From the NCBI GenBank assembly GCA_016935265.1, contig JAFGRH010000022.1:1-34303 (forward strand): 34,303 nucleotides of DNA, in the 5' to 3' direction. The position numbers were made by a program, and so were the translations under genes. The notes under the pieces are model-generated. The model had not been told where the DNA came from, did no database searches, and was given only the letters and a program-made list of their open reading frames with translations. This stretch comes from Candidatus Woesearchaeota archaeon (GTDB lineage: Archaea > Nanobdellota > Nanobdellia > Woesearchaeales > UBA10216). Positions within the stretch are counted from its first letter, which is position 1; the number at the start of each line of letters is the position of its first letter. Shown piece by piece: positions 25,979 through 34,303 of the stretch.

Positions 25979-26127
25979 GCGATGCAGACTACCAGGAAAA
26001 GCTGAGCAACCTTGTTGAGACGCTGAAGAAGACAGGGCTTGCCGCAAGCACAGAGGATGCCATAGAGATAGCAAAGCGCATGCTCACCAAGCGCGACATT
26101 GAGAAAGGCCCTAAGGTTTCTGAGTAA
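25975..26127 (+). CDS. 50-aa hypothetical protein coupled to the preceding gene
   Basis: ATGA overlap; MSDADYQEKLSNLVETLKKTGLAASTEDAIEIAKRMLTKRDIEKGPKVSE*. Confidence 0.7.
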   Translation: MSDADYQEKLSNLVETLKKTGLAASTEDAIEIAKRMLTKRDIEKGPKVSE

Positions 26128-26195
26128 AATACCGAAACATTTAAATATTGTGGATTACCACTCCAGAATAACAATTAATTAGGGGGATGTCAATC

Positions 26196-27872
26196 ATGAA
26201 AAAAATATTGCCAATAAGTTTGATAACATTATTTCTGCTGGCTTTTGTTGCCTTTGCACAGCCTGAGATTAGCGATCCGGGAGACTTTACGATAGATGAG
26301 GGAGAGCCTCTCACCATAAACCTGGCTCTGACCGCTGCAGACAACGGCACTACAAGCCTGGCGAAGAACGTCAGCTTCGGAACATTAAACCCCACCACAG
26401 GCGTGGGAACATCAGCAACGTTCAGCTGGACGCCTTCATACACAGATGCAGGCATTTACTCAGTTACGTTCACAGCGAATGACGACAACTCAAGCGACTC
26501 TGTCGTTGTCCAGATAACCGTAAACGACGTTACAACTTCTTCAATAGACTCACCTGTCGAGCTGAGCCTTGGCGGTGACAGGCAGGCAAGAAGCAACCCT
26601 AACCACGACAGGAAAGAGGACAGGGAAATAAACGTAACTGCTTCAGTCACAATAACAAACACAGGCAGCACAACCCTTACAGGGCTGACAGCAACCTTTT
26701 CCCCAACCAGCGGCTACTCAATGTCAGACATTAACCCGAGCGTTACCTTTGCAGCCGGAACACTTGCCCCTGGGGCAAGCACAACCGCAACGATAACGAT
26801 GAGGGTTCCTGAAAGCCTTGACGGTGTTGACTCTGAATTTAACGAGGCAGCAATGAACGTTGCCACAGTAACATTCAGCGGCAGTGACGGCATTGGCGGA
26901 ACGCCTTCGAGCTCAACACAGATTTACATACAGGCAGAAAACCAGATAGAGATCAAGGACGCTGAAATAACAGTTGACGGCGAATCAGAAAGCCTTGACG
27001 ATGACGACAAGGTAAAGGACCTTAAGCCTGAAAGCGAGATAGAGCTGGAAATCGAGATAAGCAACAATTTCGACGACAAGGAAGACGTCGAGATACAGGA
27101 CATCGTGGTAAGGCTTGAGATAGACGACCTTGATGTTGATGAGGAGGAAGACCTCAGCGACCTTAAGCCAGAGGAAAGAGACACTTTAACCATGAGCTTC
27201 ACACTTGATGACGACATCGAGGACGGCACTTACGAGGGGCTGCTTACTGTTGAGGGAACTGACGAGAACGGCGCCCTTCACGGCGAGTCATGGCGCATTG
27301 AGTTCGAGGTAGACAGGAAGACCCACGAGATAGACATCAAGTCCTTTACCGTTACTCCAAGTACAGTAAGGTGCGAGAACAGCGTTGAGCTCAGGGTGTC
27401 AATAAGGAACATCGGAACGCGCGACGAAGATGAAGTTTCGCTCCACATAGAGAGCGCAGACCTCAGCTTTGGCGATGTAATCAACTACATAGAGCTTGAC
27501 GAGGACGACTCAACCACAAAGACGTTCACAATACCAATACCAAGCAAGCTTAGCGACGGCATAAAGCGCATTATAATATCAACTTACTACAACACAGACG
27601 CCTCAAGCGACCGAGAGACAGTTTTGGTAACAAAGGAAGCTTGTTCCTCAACTCCTGAGCCTGAAGAGGAGGAGGAAGAGGAGGAGCAGGAGCCTGTTGA
27701 CGTCGTGGTCATCCCTCCAGAAGATGACGGCGTTACAGGAGACGTAGTTGCCGAGCCTGTTGTAGAGGAGCCGTTCACAGAGTCATTCGGATACATGGCT
27801 CTGCTCGTGCTGGCATACATCGTAGTGCTCATAGTTGGCATCTACCTTGTGGTAAAGCTGCTGAAGAAGTAA
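26196..27872 (+). CDS. Secreted, membrane-anchored surface protein with Ig-like/CARDB-like domains
   Basis: Signal peptide MKKILPISLITLFLLAFVAFA; acidic beta-rich repeats; C-terminal TM MALLVLAYIVVLIVGIYLVVKLLKK. Confidence 0.8.
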   Translation: MKKILPISLITLFLLAFVAFAQPEISDPGDFTIDEGEPLTINLALTAADNGTTSLAKNVSFGTLNPTTGVGTSATFSWTPSYTDAGIYSVTFTANDDNSSDSVVVQITVNDVTTSSIDSPVELSLGGDRQARSNPNHDRKEDREINVTASVTITNTGSTTLTGLTATFSPTSGYSMSDINPSVTFAAGTLAPGASTTATITMRVPESLDGVDSEFNEAAMNVATVTFSGSDGIGGTPSSSTQIYIQAENQIEIKDAEITVDGESESLDDDDKVKDLKPESEIELEIEISNNFDDKEDVEIQDIVVRLEIDDLDVDEEEDLSDLKPEERDTLTMSFTLDDDIEDGTYEGLLTVEGTDENGALHGESWRIEFEVDRKTHEIDIKSFTVTPSTVRCENSVELRVSIRNIGTRDEDEVSLHIESADLSFGDVINYIELDEDDSTTKTFTIPIPSKLSDGIKRIIISTYYNTDASSDRETVLVTKEACSSTPEPEEEEEEEEQEPVDVVVIPPEDDGVTGDVVAEPVVEEPFTESFGYMALLVLAYIVVLIVGIYLVVKLLKK

Positions 27873-27926
27873 TTCTTCAGCTTTTTTTGCTTTATTTTTT
27901 GTAGCTTTTTCTTGATATAATCATAA

Positions 27927-28036
27927 TTCCGAATATTCTCCGAGAAACTCGAAGATGAGCCCCCTTCTCCGTACATTTTGAGCTTTTTTCAGGGAAAGCC
28001 TTAACTTTATCCTCACCAGCTTATCTGCAGAGGTGA
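27927..28036 (+). repeat. Leader element copy A upstream of ORFan 28043
   Basis: ttccgaata...agcccccttctccg...agctttttt...aagccttaacttt...tctgcagaggtgat matches copy B at 28711-28820. Confidence 0.7.
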
Positions 28037-28042
28037 TGCTGA

Positions 28043-28312
28043 ATGGAAAGACCCGAAGATATTGTGGCTGAAAGTATAGGGCTTTTAAAAGAGCTTAAGT
28101 CTTATAGCAATGCTACATTAGAACTTACAAGCCAAGGCTTAAAAAAAGCAGAATACCTTGCTTCACAGTCTCTGATAAGTCCAGAGCAGTTTGATGCGGC
28201 TAGGCAGTGCGAGGCAAAGGCAAGAACGATTGATTCTAGGCTTTCTGATTACATCTTAGCCGTTGATCAAGGAGAGAGCCCTAAACTTCCATACTTCGCT
28301 GATTTATTATAA
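28043..28312 (+). CDS. Small hypothetical helical protein (89 aa)
   Basis: Good gaggtg RBS; MERPEDIVAESIGLLKELKSYSN... Confidence 0.65.
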   Translation: MERPEDIVAESIGLLKELKSYSNATLELTSQGLKKAEYLASQSLISPEQFDAARQCEAKARTIDSRLSDYILAVDQGESPKLPYFADLL

Positions 28313-28332
28313 GCAGCCTTAAGACTTATAAG

Positions 28333-28368
28333 GCGAAGCTTTAACCCTTCGCCTTGCTTTTCTTATTC
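28333..28368 (+). terminator. Hairpin plus T-rich tract after 28043..28312
   Basis: AAGGCGAA...TTCGCCTT followed by gcttttcttatt. Confidence 0.4.
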
Positions 28369-28409
28369 TAAAAGGGCGTGAGACTTAATCAAATAAATGG
28401 GTGGTTGTA

Positions 28410-28685
28410 ATGGATAAACTTGAAGCACGCCTCAAGGACTTTTACAGGCGCTTTGAAAGGCTGGAAAAGAAAGCAGGTTCAGTTAATCTGCCGGAAGAGT
28501 TCTATTTAGGAATGAAAGCAGTAACAGGAGCGAGAGCGCTATTGTCCGTGCTCGATTCCCAAAAGGTTATACCTGAATTCAGGGCTGAAATACCCTTAAT
28601 AGAAGCGCAGCAGGCAGGCCTTCTCGACACTATTTACTCTAACAGCACTATGACCTATCTCGAGTCCTGCACAGGGCAAAACTAA
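28410..28685 (+). CDS. Small hypothetical helical protein (91 aa)
   Basis: gggtggttgtaATG; MDKLEARLKDFYRRFERLEKKAGS... Confidence 0.6.
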   Translation: MDKLEARLKDFYRRFERLEKKAGSVNLPEEFYLGMKAVTGARALLSVLDSQKVIPEFRAEIPLIEAQQAGLLDTIYSNSTMTYLESCTGQN

Positions 28686-28710
28686 AAATTATTCGGGTTT
28701 CTTCCCCTAT

Positions 28711-28820
28711 TCCCGAATACTTTCCGAACCACCCACAAATAAGCCCCCTTCTCTGCATATCCTTAGCTTTTTCCTTAGCAAGCCATAACTTAAACTCCTC
28801 CCGCATAACTGCAGAGGTGG
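28711..28820 (+). repeat. Leader element copy B upstream of ORFan 28826
   Basis: tcccgaata...agcccccttctctg...agcttttt...aagccataactt...actgcagaggtgg aligns to copy A. Confidence 0.7.
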
Positions 28821-28825
28821 TTACT

Positions 28826-29293
28826 ATGCCGGAATACTATGATGCAGGCATGGGCGGGAGGTTCAGGCTTGATGAGATGATCAGGCATACTTTTGAGATG
28901 GATAAAGTCCTCAGGGATTATGCCAGGAAGCTTTTTGTGGCAAGCACCCACGTTGCTTACGCAGCTCAGGAAGACCCTTCTTCTATTGGGCGGGAAAATA
29001 GGCTGGCCATTATCAAAAGGGCTTTTGAGATGTATGAGGCATCAAAAACGCAGGAGCCTCTCCAAAGGCAGTTTGAGCAAATCTACACTGCACACGCTCT
29101 TCAGGAAGGCTACACTGAAGTTCTTGAAGGCTTCAAATTCGTCGGGAAGAGCATACCTTCAGACATTGAAGATTTTGCCCGGCTTTACGATGAAATGGCA
29201 GGCCTGAATGGGCCGAATGCATCGCTTCATTCCAGCGCGCTCACATTGGAAGCGCTGGCTTTTTTCAACAACCTCTACAACACCCGCAATTGA
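28826..29293 (+). CDS. Small hypothetical helical protein (about 155 aa)
   Basis: gcagaggtggttactATGCCGG; MPEYYDAGMGGRFRLDEMIRH... Confidence 0.6.
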   Translation: MPEYYDAGMGGRFRLDEMIRHTFEMDKVLRDYARKLFVASTHVAYAAQEDPSSIGRENRLAIIKRAFEMYEASKTQEPLQRQFEQIYTAHALQEGYTEVLEGFKFVGKSIPSDIEDFARLYDEMAGLNGPNASLHSSALTLEALAFFNNLYNTRN

Positions 29294-29363
29294 TAATGCC
29301 TTATAACTTATAAGGCGAAAGCTTAACCGTCCAACCCCCTTTCTGATAAGTTGGTGGTTCGCG

Positions 29364-29678
29364 ATGCAAATAGAAGAAGCTTTTGACCTTGCAGATTACG
29401 CGCGTAAAAATGACCTTGTGGTTGTGGTAAGCCCAGGCGTTTCATATTCAGCGGTGGTTCCTGAATGGGAAGATTTCTTCTGCCCAGTCTACAATATTGC
29501 CCGCGCTTACAGGCTTAAAAAGAGGCTTAAGGCAGGTTTAATGCGCGGTAAGAAACTCAGTGAAATAACTTTCAATGGCCTTTTAGAGCTGGATTTTTAC
29601 GAAGTGTTCTTCCTCGCAGGCGCAGATGAAATGCCCGCAGTGCAATACCTCAGGGCGCACAAAACCAAAAGTTTTTAA
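29364..29678 (+). CDS. Small hypothetical protein (104 aa)
   Basis: ggtggttcgcgATG; MQIEEAFDLADYARKNDLVVVVSPGVSY... Confidence 0.6.
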   Translation: MQIEEAFDLADYARKNDLVVVVSPGVSYSAVVPEWEDFFCPVYNIARAYRLKKRLKAGLMRGKKLSEITFNGLLELDFYEVFFLAGADEMPAVQYLRAHKTKSF

Positions 29679-29717
29679 TACACATCTCCCAATAAAGCTG
29701 GTGAAAGAGGTGATTGG

Positions 29718-30071
29718 ATGCGCAAGGTTACTCTCATTACTGTCCTCGTGCTTTTTTTGATACTCTCTTCTTTAGCCTATGCGAAGAGCGTTTCTGAGAT
29801 GGAGGAGGAGCTGAAGCAGGGCATTATTGATTCAGCAAAAGAGAGCGGAATACCAGAAGATATTGTGGAGCGCGCAACAGGCGAAGAAAACACAACAGAG
29901 CCTGCAGCCCCGCCAGATATTGAAGAAATCGTCGCAGAACACCAGGCTCAAGCTGAGCAGGCCGCAGCTGAAGCAGCCGCTATGGCAGCAGCAGAGCAGG
30001 CAGCCCAGCAAGAGGCTGAGAAGGGCTTCTGGCAGAAGCTCTGGGACTTCATCAAGGGGATATTTACGTAG
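29718..30071 (+). CDS. Secreted small Ala/Gln/Glu-rich protein
   Basis: Signal peptide MRKVTLITVLVLFLILSSLAYA; coiled-coil AQAEQAAAEAAAMAAAEQAAQQEAEKGFWQKLWDFIKGIFT amphipathic C-terminus. Confidence 0.65.
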   Translation: MRKVTLITVLVLFLILSSLAYAKSVSEMEEELKQGIIDSAKESGIPEDIVERATGEENTTEPAAPPDIEEIVAEHQAQAEQAAAEAAAMAAAEQAAQQEAEKGFWQKLWDFIKGIFT

Positions 30072-30540
30072 AACTGCTTTTCAGCTTTTTCTCAATTTCT
30101 TTCCTTAGCGCGCTGATGTGCAGCTCGAATTTTAGTTCGAAAACTTTCCAGTTCCCCTGCTTCAGCAATTGCCCCCTGTAATTGATTGCATTCCTTTTCA
30201 GCCTTATTGTCTCAAGAAATTCCCAGTCAAGTTCAAGTTCTGGGTGTTTGAGGCATATGTAAGCGTTTTTGCACTGGTGGTTATCCGCCTCTATCCCGTC
30301 GAACAGGAGATAAGCTTCTATGAGCCCCCTCAGCGATTCATAATACTCTCTGAACACAAATGTCCAGTCCGTGCTGTCTCTTGCAATGCTGCCTGATTTG
30401 CCCTTGATGAATTCAAGGCCTCTTTCAGCAACCTCTTTTATAGACTTTATCAGTTCAGTGTCTTTCTGCTTTTCCTTGATGCTGCCCATGCTGATGCAAA
30501 CATCATAAGTTTTTTCCAGGTCGTCAATCCTTATTCTCAT
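30064..30540 (-). CDS. HEPN-domain protein (putative toxin/partner of the MNT)
   Basis: Helical; LETIRLKRNAINYRG HEPN-like motif; ATGA overlap with the upstream MNT gene. Confidence 0.7.
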   Translation of the reverse strand: MRIRIDDLEKTYDVCISMGSIKEKQKDTELIKSIKEVAERGLEFIKGKSGSIARDSTDWTFVFREYYESLRGLIEAYLLFDGIEADNHQCKNAYICLKHPELELDWEFLETIRLKRNAINYRGQLLKQGNWKVFELKFELHISALRKEIEKKLKSSST

Positions 30541-31091
30541 AGCCTAACCTCTGCGATATCCTGAATCTGCCCCTTGATAACATACCCGTTAATGACGTTT
30601 TTTATCAGCCCTGTCTTCACTTCTTTAATCTCTGCTTTGCCCTCAAAAACGTGCATCTCTATGCGCTTTCCAGTCTTCTCTTCATAAAGTTTCCTGTCAA
30701 AATCCGGAATATTTCCGAGGACAAATATGTCTATGTCAGAGCCCTTATACCAGTCTCCCTTGACGATGCTCCCGAAAAGAATTATTGTCTTTGCCTTTTC
30801 AAGGGATAAAAGCCCTGCTATAAGCCCGCTATTATGCAGCTGTTCAAGCGCGTAAATCCTTTTCCTTGCGTAATAGGTGGCATTGCTGCTTCCGGCAGTA
30901 AAATAAGGGAATTTCCCTTTTCTTTTATTCCTCCTCAAAACACCTTCTTTAACGTACTTTTTCAGCCACTTGTTCGCAACAGCCTTTGTTACATTTGCTT
31001 CCCTGACGACCTCTTCAAAATGCCATTCCTTCAGGGGGCTGTTTTCAAGGATTAGCTTCAAAACATTTTCTTCTTTGCTTGGGCTAGCCAT
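30537..31091 (-). CDS. Minimal nucleotidyltransferase with N-terminal winged HTH (MNT antitoxin-like)
   Basis: GSIVKGDWYKGSDIDIFV = GSX10DXD; N-terminal wHTH-like FEEVVREANVTKAVANKWLKKYVKEGVLRRNKRKGKFPYF. Confidence 0.82.
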   Translation of the reverse strand: MASPSKEENVLKLILENSPLKEWHFEEVVREANVTKAVANKWLKKYVKEGVLRRNKRKGKFPYFTAGSSNATYYARKRIYALEQLHNSGLIAGLLSLEKAKTIILFGSIVKGDWYKGSDIDIFVLGNIPDFDRKLYEEKTGKRIEMHVFEGKAEIKEVKTGLIKNVINGYVIKGQIQDIAEVRL

Positions 31092-31145
31092 ATAGTGGTA
31101 TACCTAAGACATACTATTTAAGCTTTCCCCTTCTTTACAGGTGAC

Positions 31146-31160
31146 CACTACCCAGTAGTG
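31146..31160. promoter_or_regulatory. Inverted repeat CACTAC-CCA-GTAGTG in the divergent intergenic region (candidate operator)
   Basis: Perfect 6-bp arms between the MNT and lipoprotein promoters; additional TAGTG at 31093. Confidence 0.4.
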
Positions 31161-31206
31161 TCAAAAACGAAAGGTTTAAATAGTAGTTTCTTCTGAAGCT
31201 TGAATC

Positions 31207-32847
31207 ATGGCCCTTAACGACCTTGTTGGGGAAACTTGGTATAACAGGCGCTCTAGGGAGATGAATCCCCAGCGCGCTGAGGCAGTTCAGGCTATTGCAG
31301 AGAATCCTGTGAACAAGTCTTACCTGCCGGGCACTATAGCAGCAGTTTCTGTTCTTGCAGCGCTAATCATGGCTCTTACTTCCTGCGGGCCTAAGCAAAC
31401 ACCTACTCCTACAGAGACCACAACTCCCACAGAAACAACTACGACAACCCCCACTTACACAACTACTCCCACTCCCACACCGACACCTACCCAGACCCCT
31501 ACACAGACACCAACCCAGACCACAACTCCAACAAAGACTACAACTCCTACTCCAACACCAACCATTACCCCTCAGTACAACCTCACCGCAGCAAACATAA
31601 CCGTCGAGTACAACATGCAGAACATGTACGATTCACTCATTAACCTGGATGTCAGGAATTCAAGCGATGAAACTTCTCCTGCGTCAAAGCTTGAGGTATA
31701 CCACGGCAGCACGCTTCTTTACAATGCTGACGTTCCTTCCCTCGATGCAGACCAGACTCATTCAGCACAGGTAAAGCTCGAGGACCTTGTCAAAGCAAGC
31801 TTCGCAGGCGGCTGGAGCAACCCTCTTATGCCAGGAGACAAGCTCAAGCTAAAGGTAGTCGCAGACGAAAACGACACAAACTCATCCGATAACAATCTCA
31901 CGCAGGAATCTCTGCTTGTCAGGCCAGCAACCATTCCCGGCGAGCTCTCAGACAACATGCAGTACATAGCAGACTTGGTGCAGAGCAACAAGCTAGTAAC
32001 ATCAAACGAACTCCTCACAGCCCTAAAGCCCTACATCGAGCAAGCGTTTCCGGGGACGAATTATGGGAATGTGCAAATAGATATGAAGCCTATTAGCGAA
32101 CTTGGGGTCGTTACCGGTCTTAGGGGTTATGGCTATGTTCAGTCTCTGGGTTATGACCGCTACAAAATAGTTCTTCAGGAAGGAACAGCCACCCAGCTTA
32201 TTGATCTTTTATCAAGGGAGTTTGGCCGCCCTCTTTTCAATAATGAGACTTCCCTCCGCCATCTTCATCAGAATGTAGGTACACAGACCAGTTTTGAAGG
32301 CAGTGAATTTCCTTCAGTAGGTCTTTCACAGCTGATTCTTCACTACGCTCTTGAAATGGACGGCTTCAGGTTCCTTACAGAAACACCTGCCGGAGGCATT
32401 GCTAAACTCACGAATTTTGATCCATTCCCTCTTACAGAGAATGACACGAATTACGGGAGCGAGCTCAGGATGGGCTATCTGGTTGCCAAAGACATAGCAG
32501 AAAATGCAGGCTATACTGTTTTCAACATTCTTGTTGAGGTTCTTTACGAGGGAACTCTGGCTGAATTCAAGGGCCTTCAAAAAAAATCCGGTCCTGAACT
32601 GGTTTCCTATGTAAATGATCTTTTCGAAAGGCAGAAAAACATTCCGCAAGATGAGATTAATGCTTATATATTGTGGAGCCTTTGGAACACAAAAGTCGAC
32701 AAGCCAGCGGGCTCGCCTATTCCTGAAGATGTGGCTAAGGTCATCGATCCTTCTGGAGATTATGGCGGCAGTATACTGCCTGAATGGGTAACCGCCCTAC
32801 AGCCATTTAACAATCATGTCCGCGGCGTTCTCCCTGCGGGCAAATAA
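31207..32847 (+). CDS. Lipoprotein-like surface protein with Thr/Pro linker and CARDB-like domain
   Basis: SVLAALIMALTSCGPKQTPTPTETTTPTETTTTTP...; ITVEYNMQNMYDSLINLDVRNSSDE; TATA aaaggtttaaatag upstream. Confidence 0.75.
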   Translation: MALNDLVGETWYNRRSREMNPQRAEAVQAIAENPVNKSYLPGTIAAVSVLAALIMALTSCGPKQTPTPTETTTPTETTTTTPTYTTTPTPTPTPTQTPTQTPTQTTTPTKTTTPTPTPTITPQYNLTAANITVEYNMQNMYDSLINLDVRNSSDETSPASKLEVYHGSTLLYNADVPSLDADQTHSAQVKLEDLVKASFAGGWSNPLMPGDKLKLKVVADENDTNSSDNNLTQESLLVRPATIPGELSDNMQYIADLVQSNKLVTSNELLTALKPYIEQAFPGTNYGNVQIDMKPISELGVVTGLRGYGYVQSLGYDRYKIVLQEGTATQLIDLLSREFGRPLFNNETSLRHLHQNVGTQTSFEGSEFPSVGLSQLILHYALEMDGFRFLTETPAGGIAKLTNFDPFPLTENDTNYGSELRMGYLVAKDIAENAGYTVFNILVEVLYEGTLAEFKGLQKKSGPELVSYVNDLFERQKNIPQDEINAYILWSLWNTKVDKPAGSPIPEDVAKVIDPSGDYGGSILPEWVTALQPFNNHVRGVLPAGK

Positions 32848-32899
32848 AAAGGTTTTTATATTAGTTCTGCAAGTTTTAGGGTAAAAAGAGGTATAATAG

Positions 32900-34303
32900 A
32901 TGAAGCTGCTTATATTATCACTGCTTGTACTGGTTTCTTTTGCTGCAATAGGCTTGGCTGATGAGTGCGTTTGCGATATGCCCCCTTATTGCGATGACCC
33001 CTGCTTTGAATACGATCCTGGAGTAAATGAGTATTGCTGCAATGAGCGCGCAGTTGGGAATGAGTGGTGCTGTACTGAGCTTTCCCCTATTCCTGACTGG
33101 TGTAGTGAAGACGAGTGCGCTGCGCCTGATCCACCAAATAATGATTGGTGCTGTTACACTACTAACCCTCCTGCATGGTGCCCTGACCCCTGCACTTCTT
33201 ATCAGGCAGGCGTTAATGAGTACTGCTGTTGGACTGCTACGCCTCCTGGCTGGTGTTGCGCTATCCCAAGCCCGCCTTACTGGTGTTATCCTCCTACGCC
33301 CGACCCTTGTCAGAGTACTAATCCTCCAACTTACTGTTATGATCATGCCCCTTCAGGTCTCGTAATGGTGCTTATTGATGAGGATGAAGGCACTGCCATG
33401 GCGCTATGGGAGAAGACAGTAATTGATCCTGATACAGGCCTGCCTGTAAAGGTACTAGAAGTTAGGGATATGGAATTTCTCACGGCTTTTGGCTTCTATA
33501 AGGGCAGTATTATTCCTAAAATTAATTACGGTATTGACGGTTTGATTGATGAAAAGATTGTCGGCATTTTTGATGCTTACGCTGATCCTGATGACTTTCC
33601 TTCATTGGATGATGCTCTTGCCGCCTTTAATGCAAACGACCCTCTGAGCGGCGCATTCAGCCTTAATGACATGTTGGTTGATTGGCTGATTCTGTTCGGC
33701 ACCGTTGCTGGTGAATACGACCCCACTAACGAGCCTGACGTTTTTTATGACATTAATTTTGCGCAGGGTTCTTCTGGTTCGATGGTTGTTGCTAACGGAG
33801 TCATAAAAACTGACTTAACAAATGCAGAGTACCATCTAGATGATTTTGGTAACCCTGTTCTTGATGACGGCACCATGACCAAGACAGTTGATTACGCTGG
33901 CGGCCATACTTCAACTACGACCACCACTACTAACGCTGAAACAGGCGAAACATCAGAGACTTTCGTTAGCGACGGTCCATGGTATCATCTTGAGATTGAC
34001 GAGTACGATGTGGGGTACTTCACGAACACAGACACCGGTAAGACTTCTGTTGTTGCGCCTAGCGGCTCAACTACTACGACCGACAAATATGGTACTGAAA
34101 CAACCACCAATGTAGACGCAGATGGTAATGTTCTTGTCAAAATCATAGAGTATCCGAGTGGAAGTGCCTCTATCAGCTATGCCGACGGCTCTTCTACAAA
34201 GGTCACGCAGACAGATCACGGCAGTTACATAGCTAATTATCCTCCTCCTGGCTCTGGAGGGACTACTACTGTTCAAGACCCCAGTGGTTGGACTGCTTCA
34301 TCC
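32900..34303 (+). CDS. Secreted Cys/Trp/Pro-rich protein, truncated by the window end
   Basis: ATG at 32900 gives an open frame of 468 codons to the window end; signal peptide MKLLILSLLVLVSFAAIGLA; NEWCC, NDWCC, NEYCC, GWCC repeats; Thr-rich C-terminal part. Missing from the ORF track because no stop is reached. Confidence 0.85.
   Translation, partial: MKLLILSLLVLVSFAAIGLADECVCDMPPYCDDPCFEYDPGVNEYCCNERAVGNEWCCTELSPIPDWCSEDECAAPDPPNNDWCCYTTNPPAWCPDPCTSYQAGVNEYCCWTATPPGWCCAIPSPPYWCYPPTPDPCQSTNPPTYCYDHAPSGLVMVLIDEDEGTAMALWEKTVIDPDTGLPVKVLEVRDMEFLTAFGFYKGSIIPKINYGIDGLIDEKIVGIFDAYADPDDFPSLDDALAAFNANDPLSGAFSLNDMLVDWLILFGTVAGEYDPTNEPDVFYDINFAQGSSGSMVVANGVIKTDLTNAEYHLDDFGNPVLDDGTMTKTVDYAGGHTSTTTTTTNAETGETSETFVSDGPWYHLEIDEYDVGYFTNTDTGKTSVVAPSGSTTTTDKYGTETTTNVDADGNVLVKIIEYPSGSASISYADGSSTKVTQTDHGSYIANYPPPGSGGTTTVQDPSGWTASS

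Noticed and set aside
28028-28046. TGATG...CTGA resembling C/D box motifs near gaggtgatgctgaatgg
   Set aside because: Only one C-like and one D-like match, no spacing for a guide, overlaps the RBS and start codon.
31390-31575. Repetitive ACTCCTACTCCAACA-type tract as a minisatellite or CRISPR-like array
   Set aside because: Explained by the Thr/Pro linker codons; no regular spacer-repeat structure.
32918-33346. 142-aa minus-strand ORF and the 33027 plus-strand ORF
   Set aside because: Both overlap the long open frame starting at 32900, which has a signal peptide and coherent repeats.
1-34303. CRISPR arrays, insertion sequences, rRNA genes
   Set aside because: No regularly spaced direct repeats, transposase-like ORFs or rRNA signature sequences were seen on reading both strands.

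Overview
This is an archaeal chromosome segment. Supporting signs are AAACnTTTAAATA-type TATA/BRE promoters, eS1, Alba, Pth2, archaeal-type ProS and class III (pilin/archaellin-type) signal peptides. The gene style resembles a DPANN or small-genome lineage, but that is inference. Core genes present: rps3ae with overlapping RimB-like protease and RimK genes, pth2, alba and proS. The rest is largely a cell-surface and secretion locus: a Tad/FlaI-like ATPase with two TadC/FlaJ-like membrane proteins, a separate run of class III signal peptide (pilin-like) genes including Cys-rich giants, two Thr/Pro-linker lipoprotein-like surface proteins (one with tandem C-terminal Hint domains), an Ig/CARDB-like surface protein, a HEPN-MNT pair, and an island of ORFan small genes with duplicated leader sequences. 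The strongest hidden signals are RNA structures absent from the ORF track. (1) On the minus strand at 11968-11793 there is an apparent tRNA-Arg(UCG) gene interrupted twice, by a 15-nt intron in the anticodon loop and by a structured 87-nt intron inside the T-loop (59/60). Removing both gives a 74-nt tRNA with complete stems. (2) Just downstream of proS (14828-14922) there is an almost gapless four-way-junction element made of an 11-bp closing stem and three abutting hairpins. No CRISPR array, transposase or rRNA was seen.
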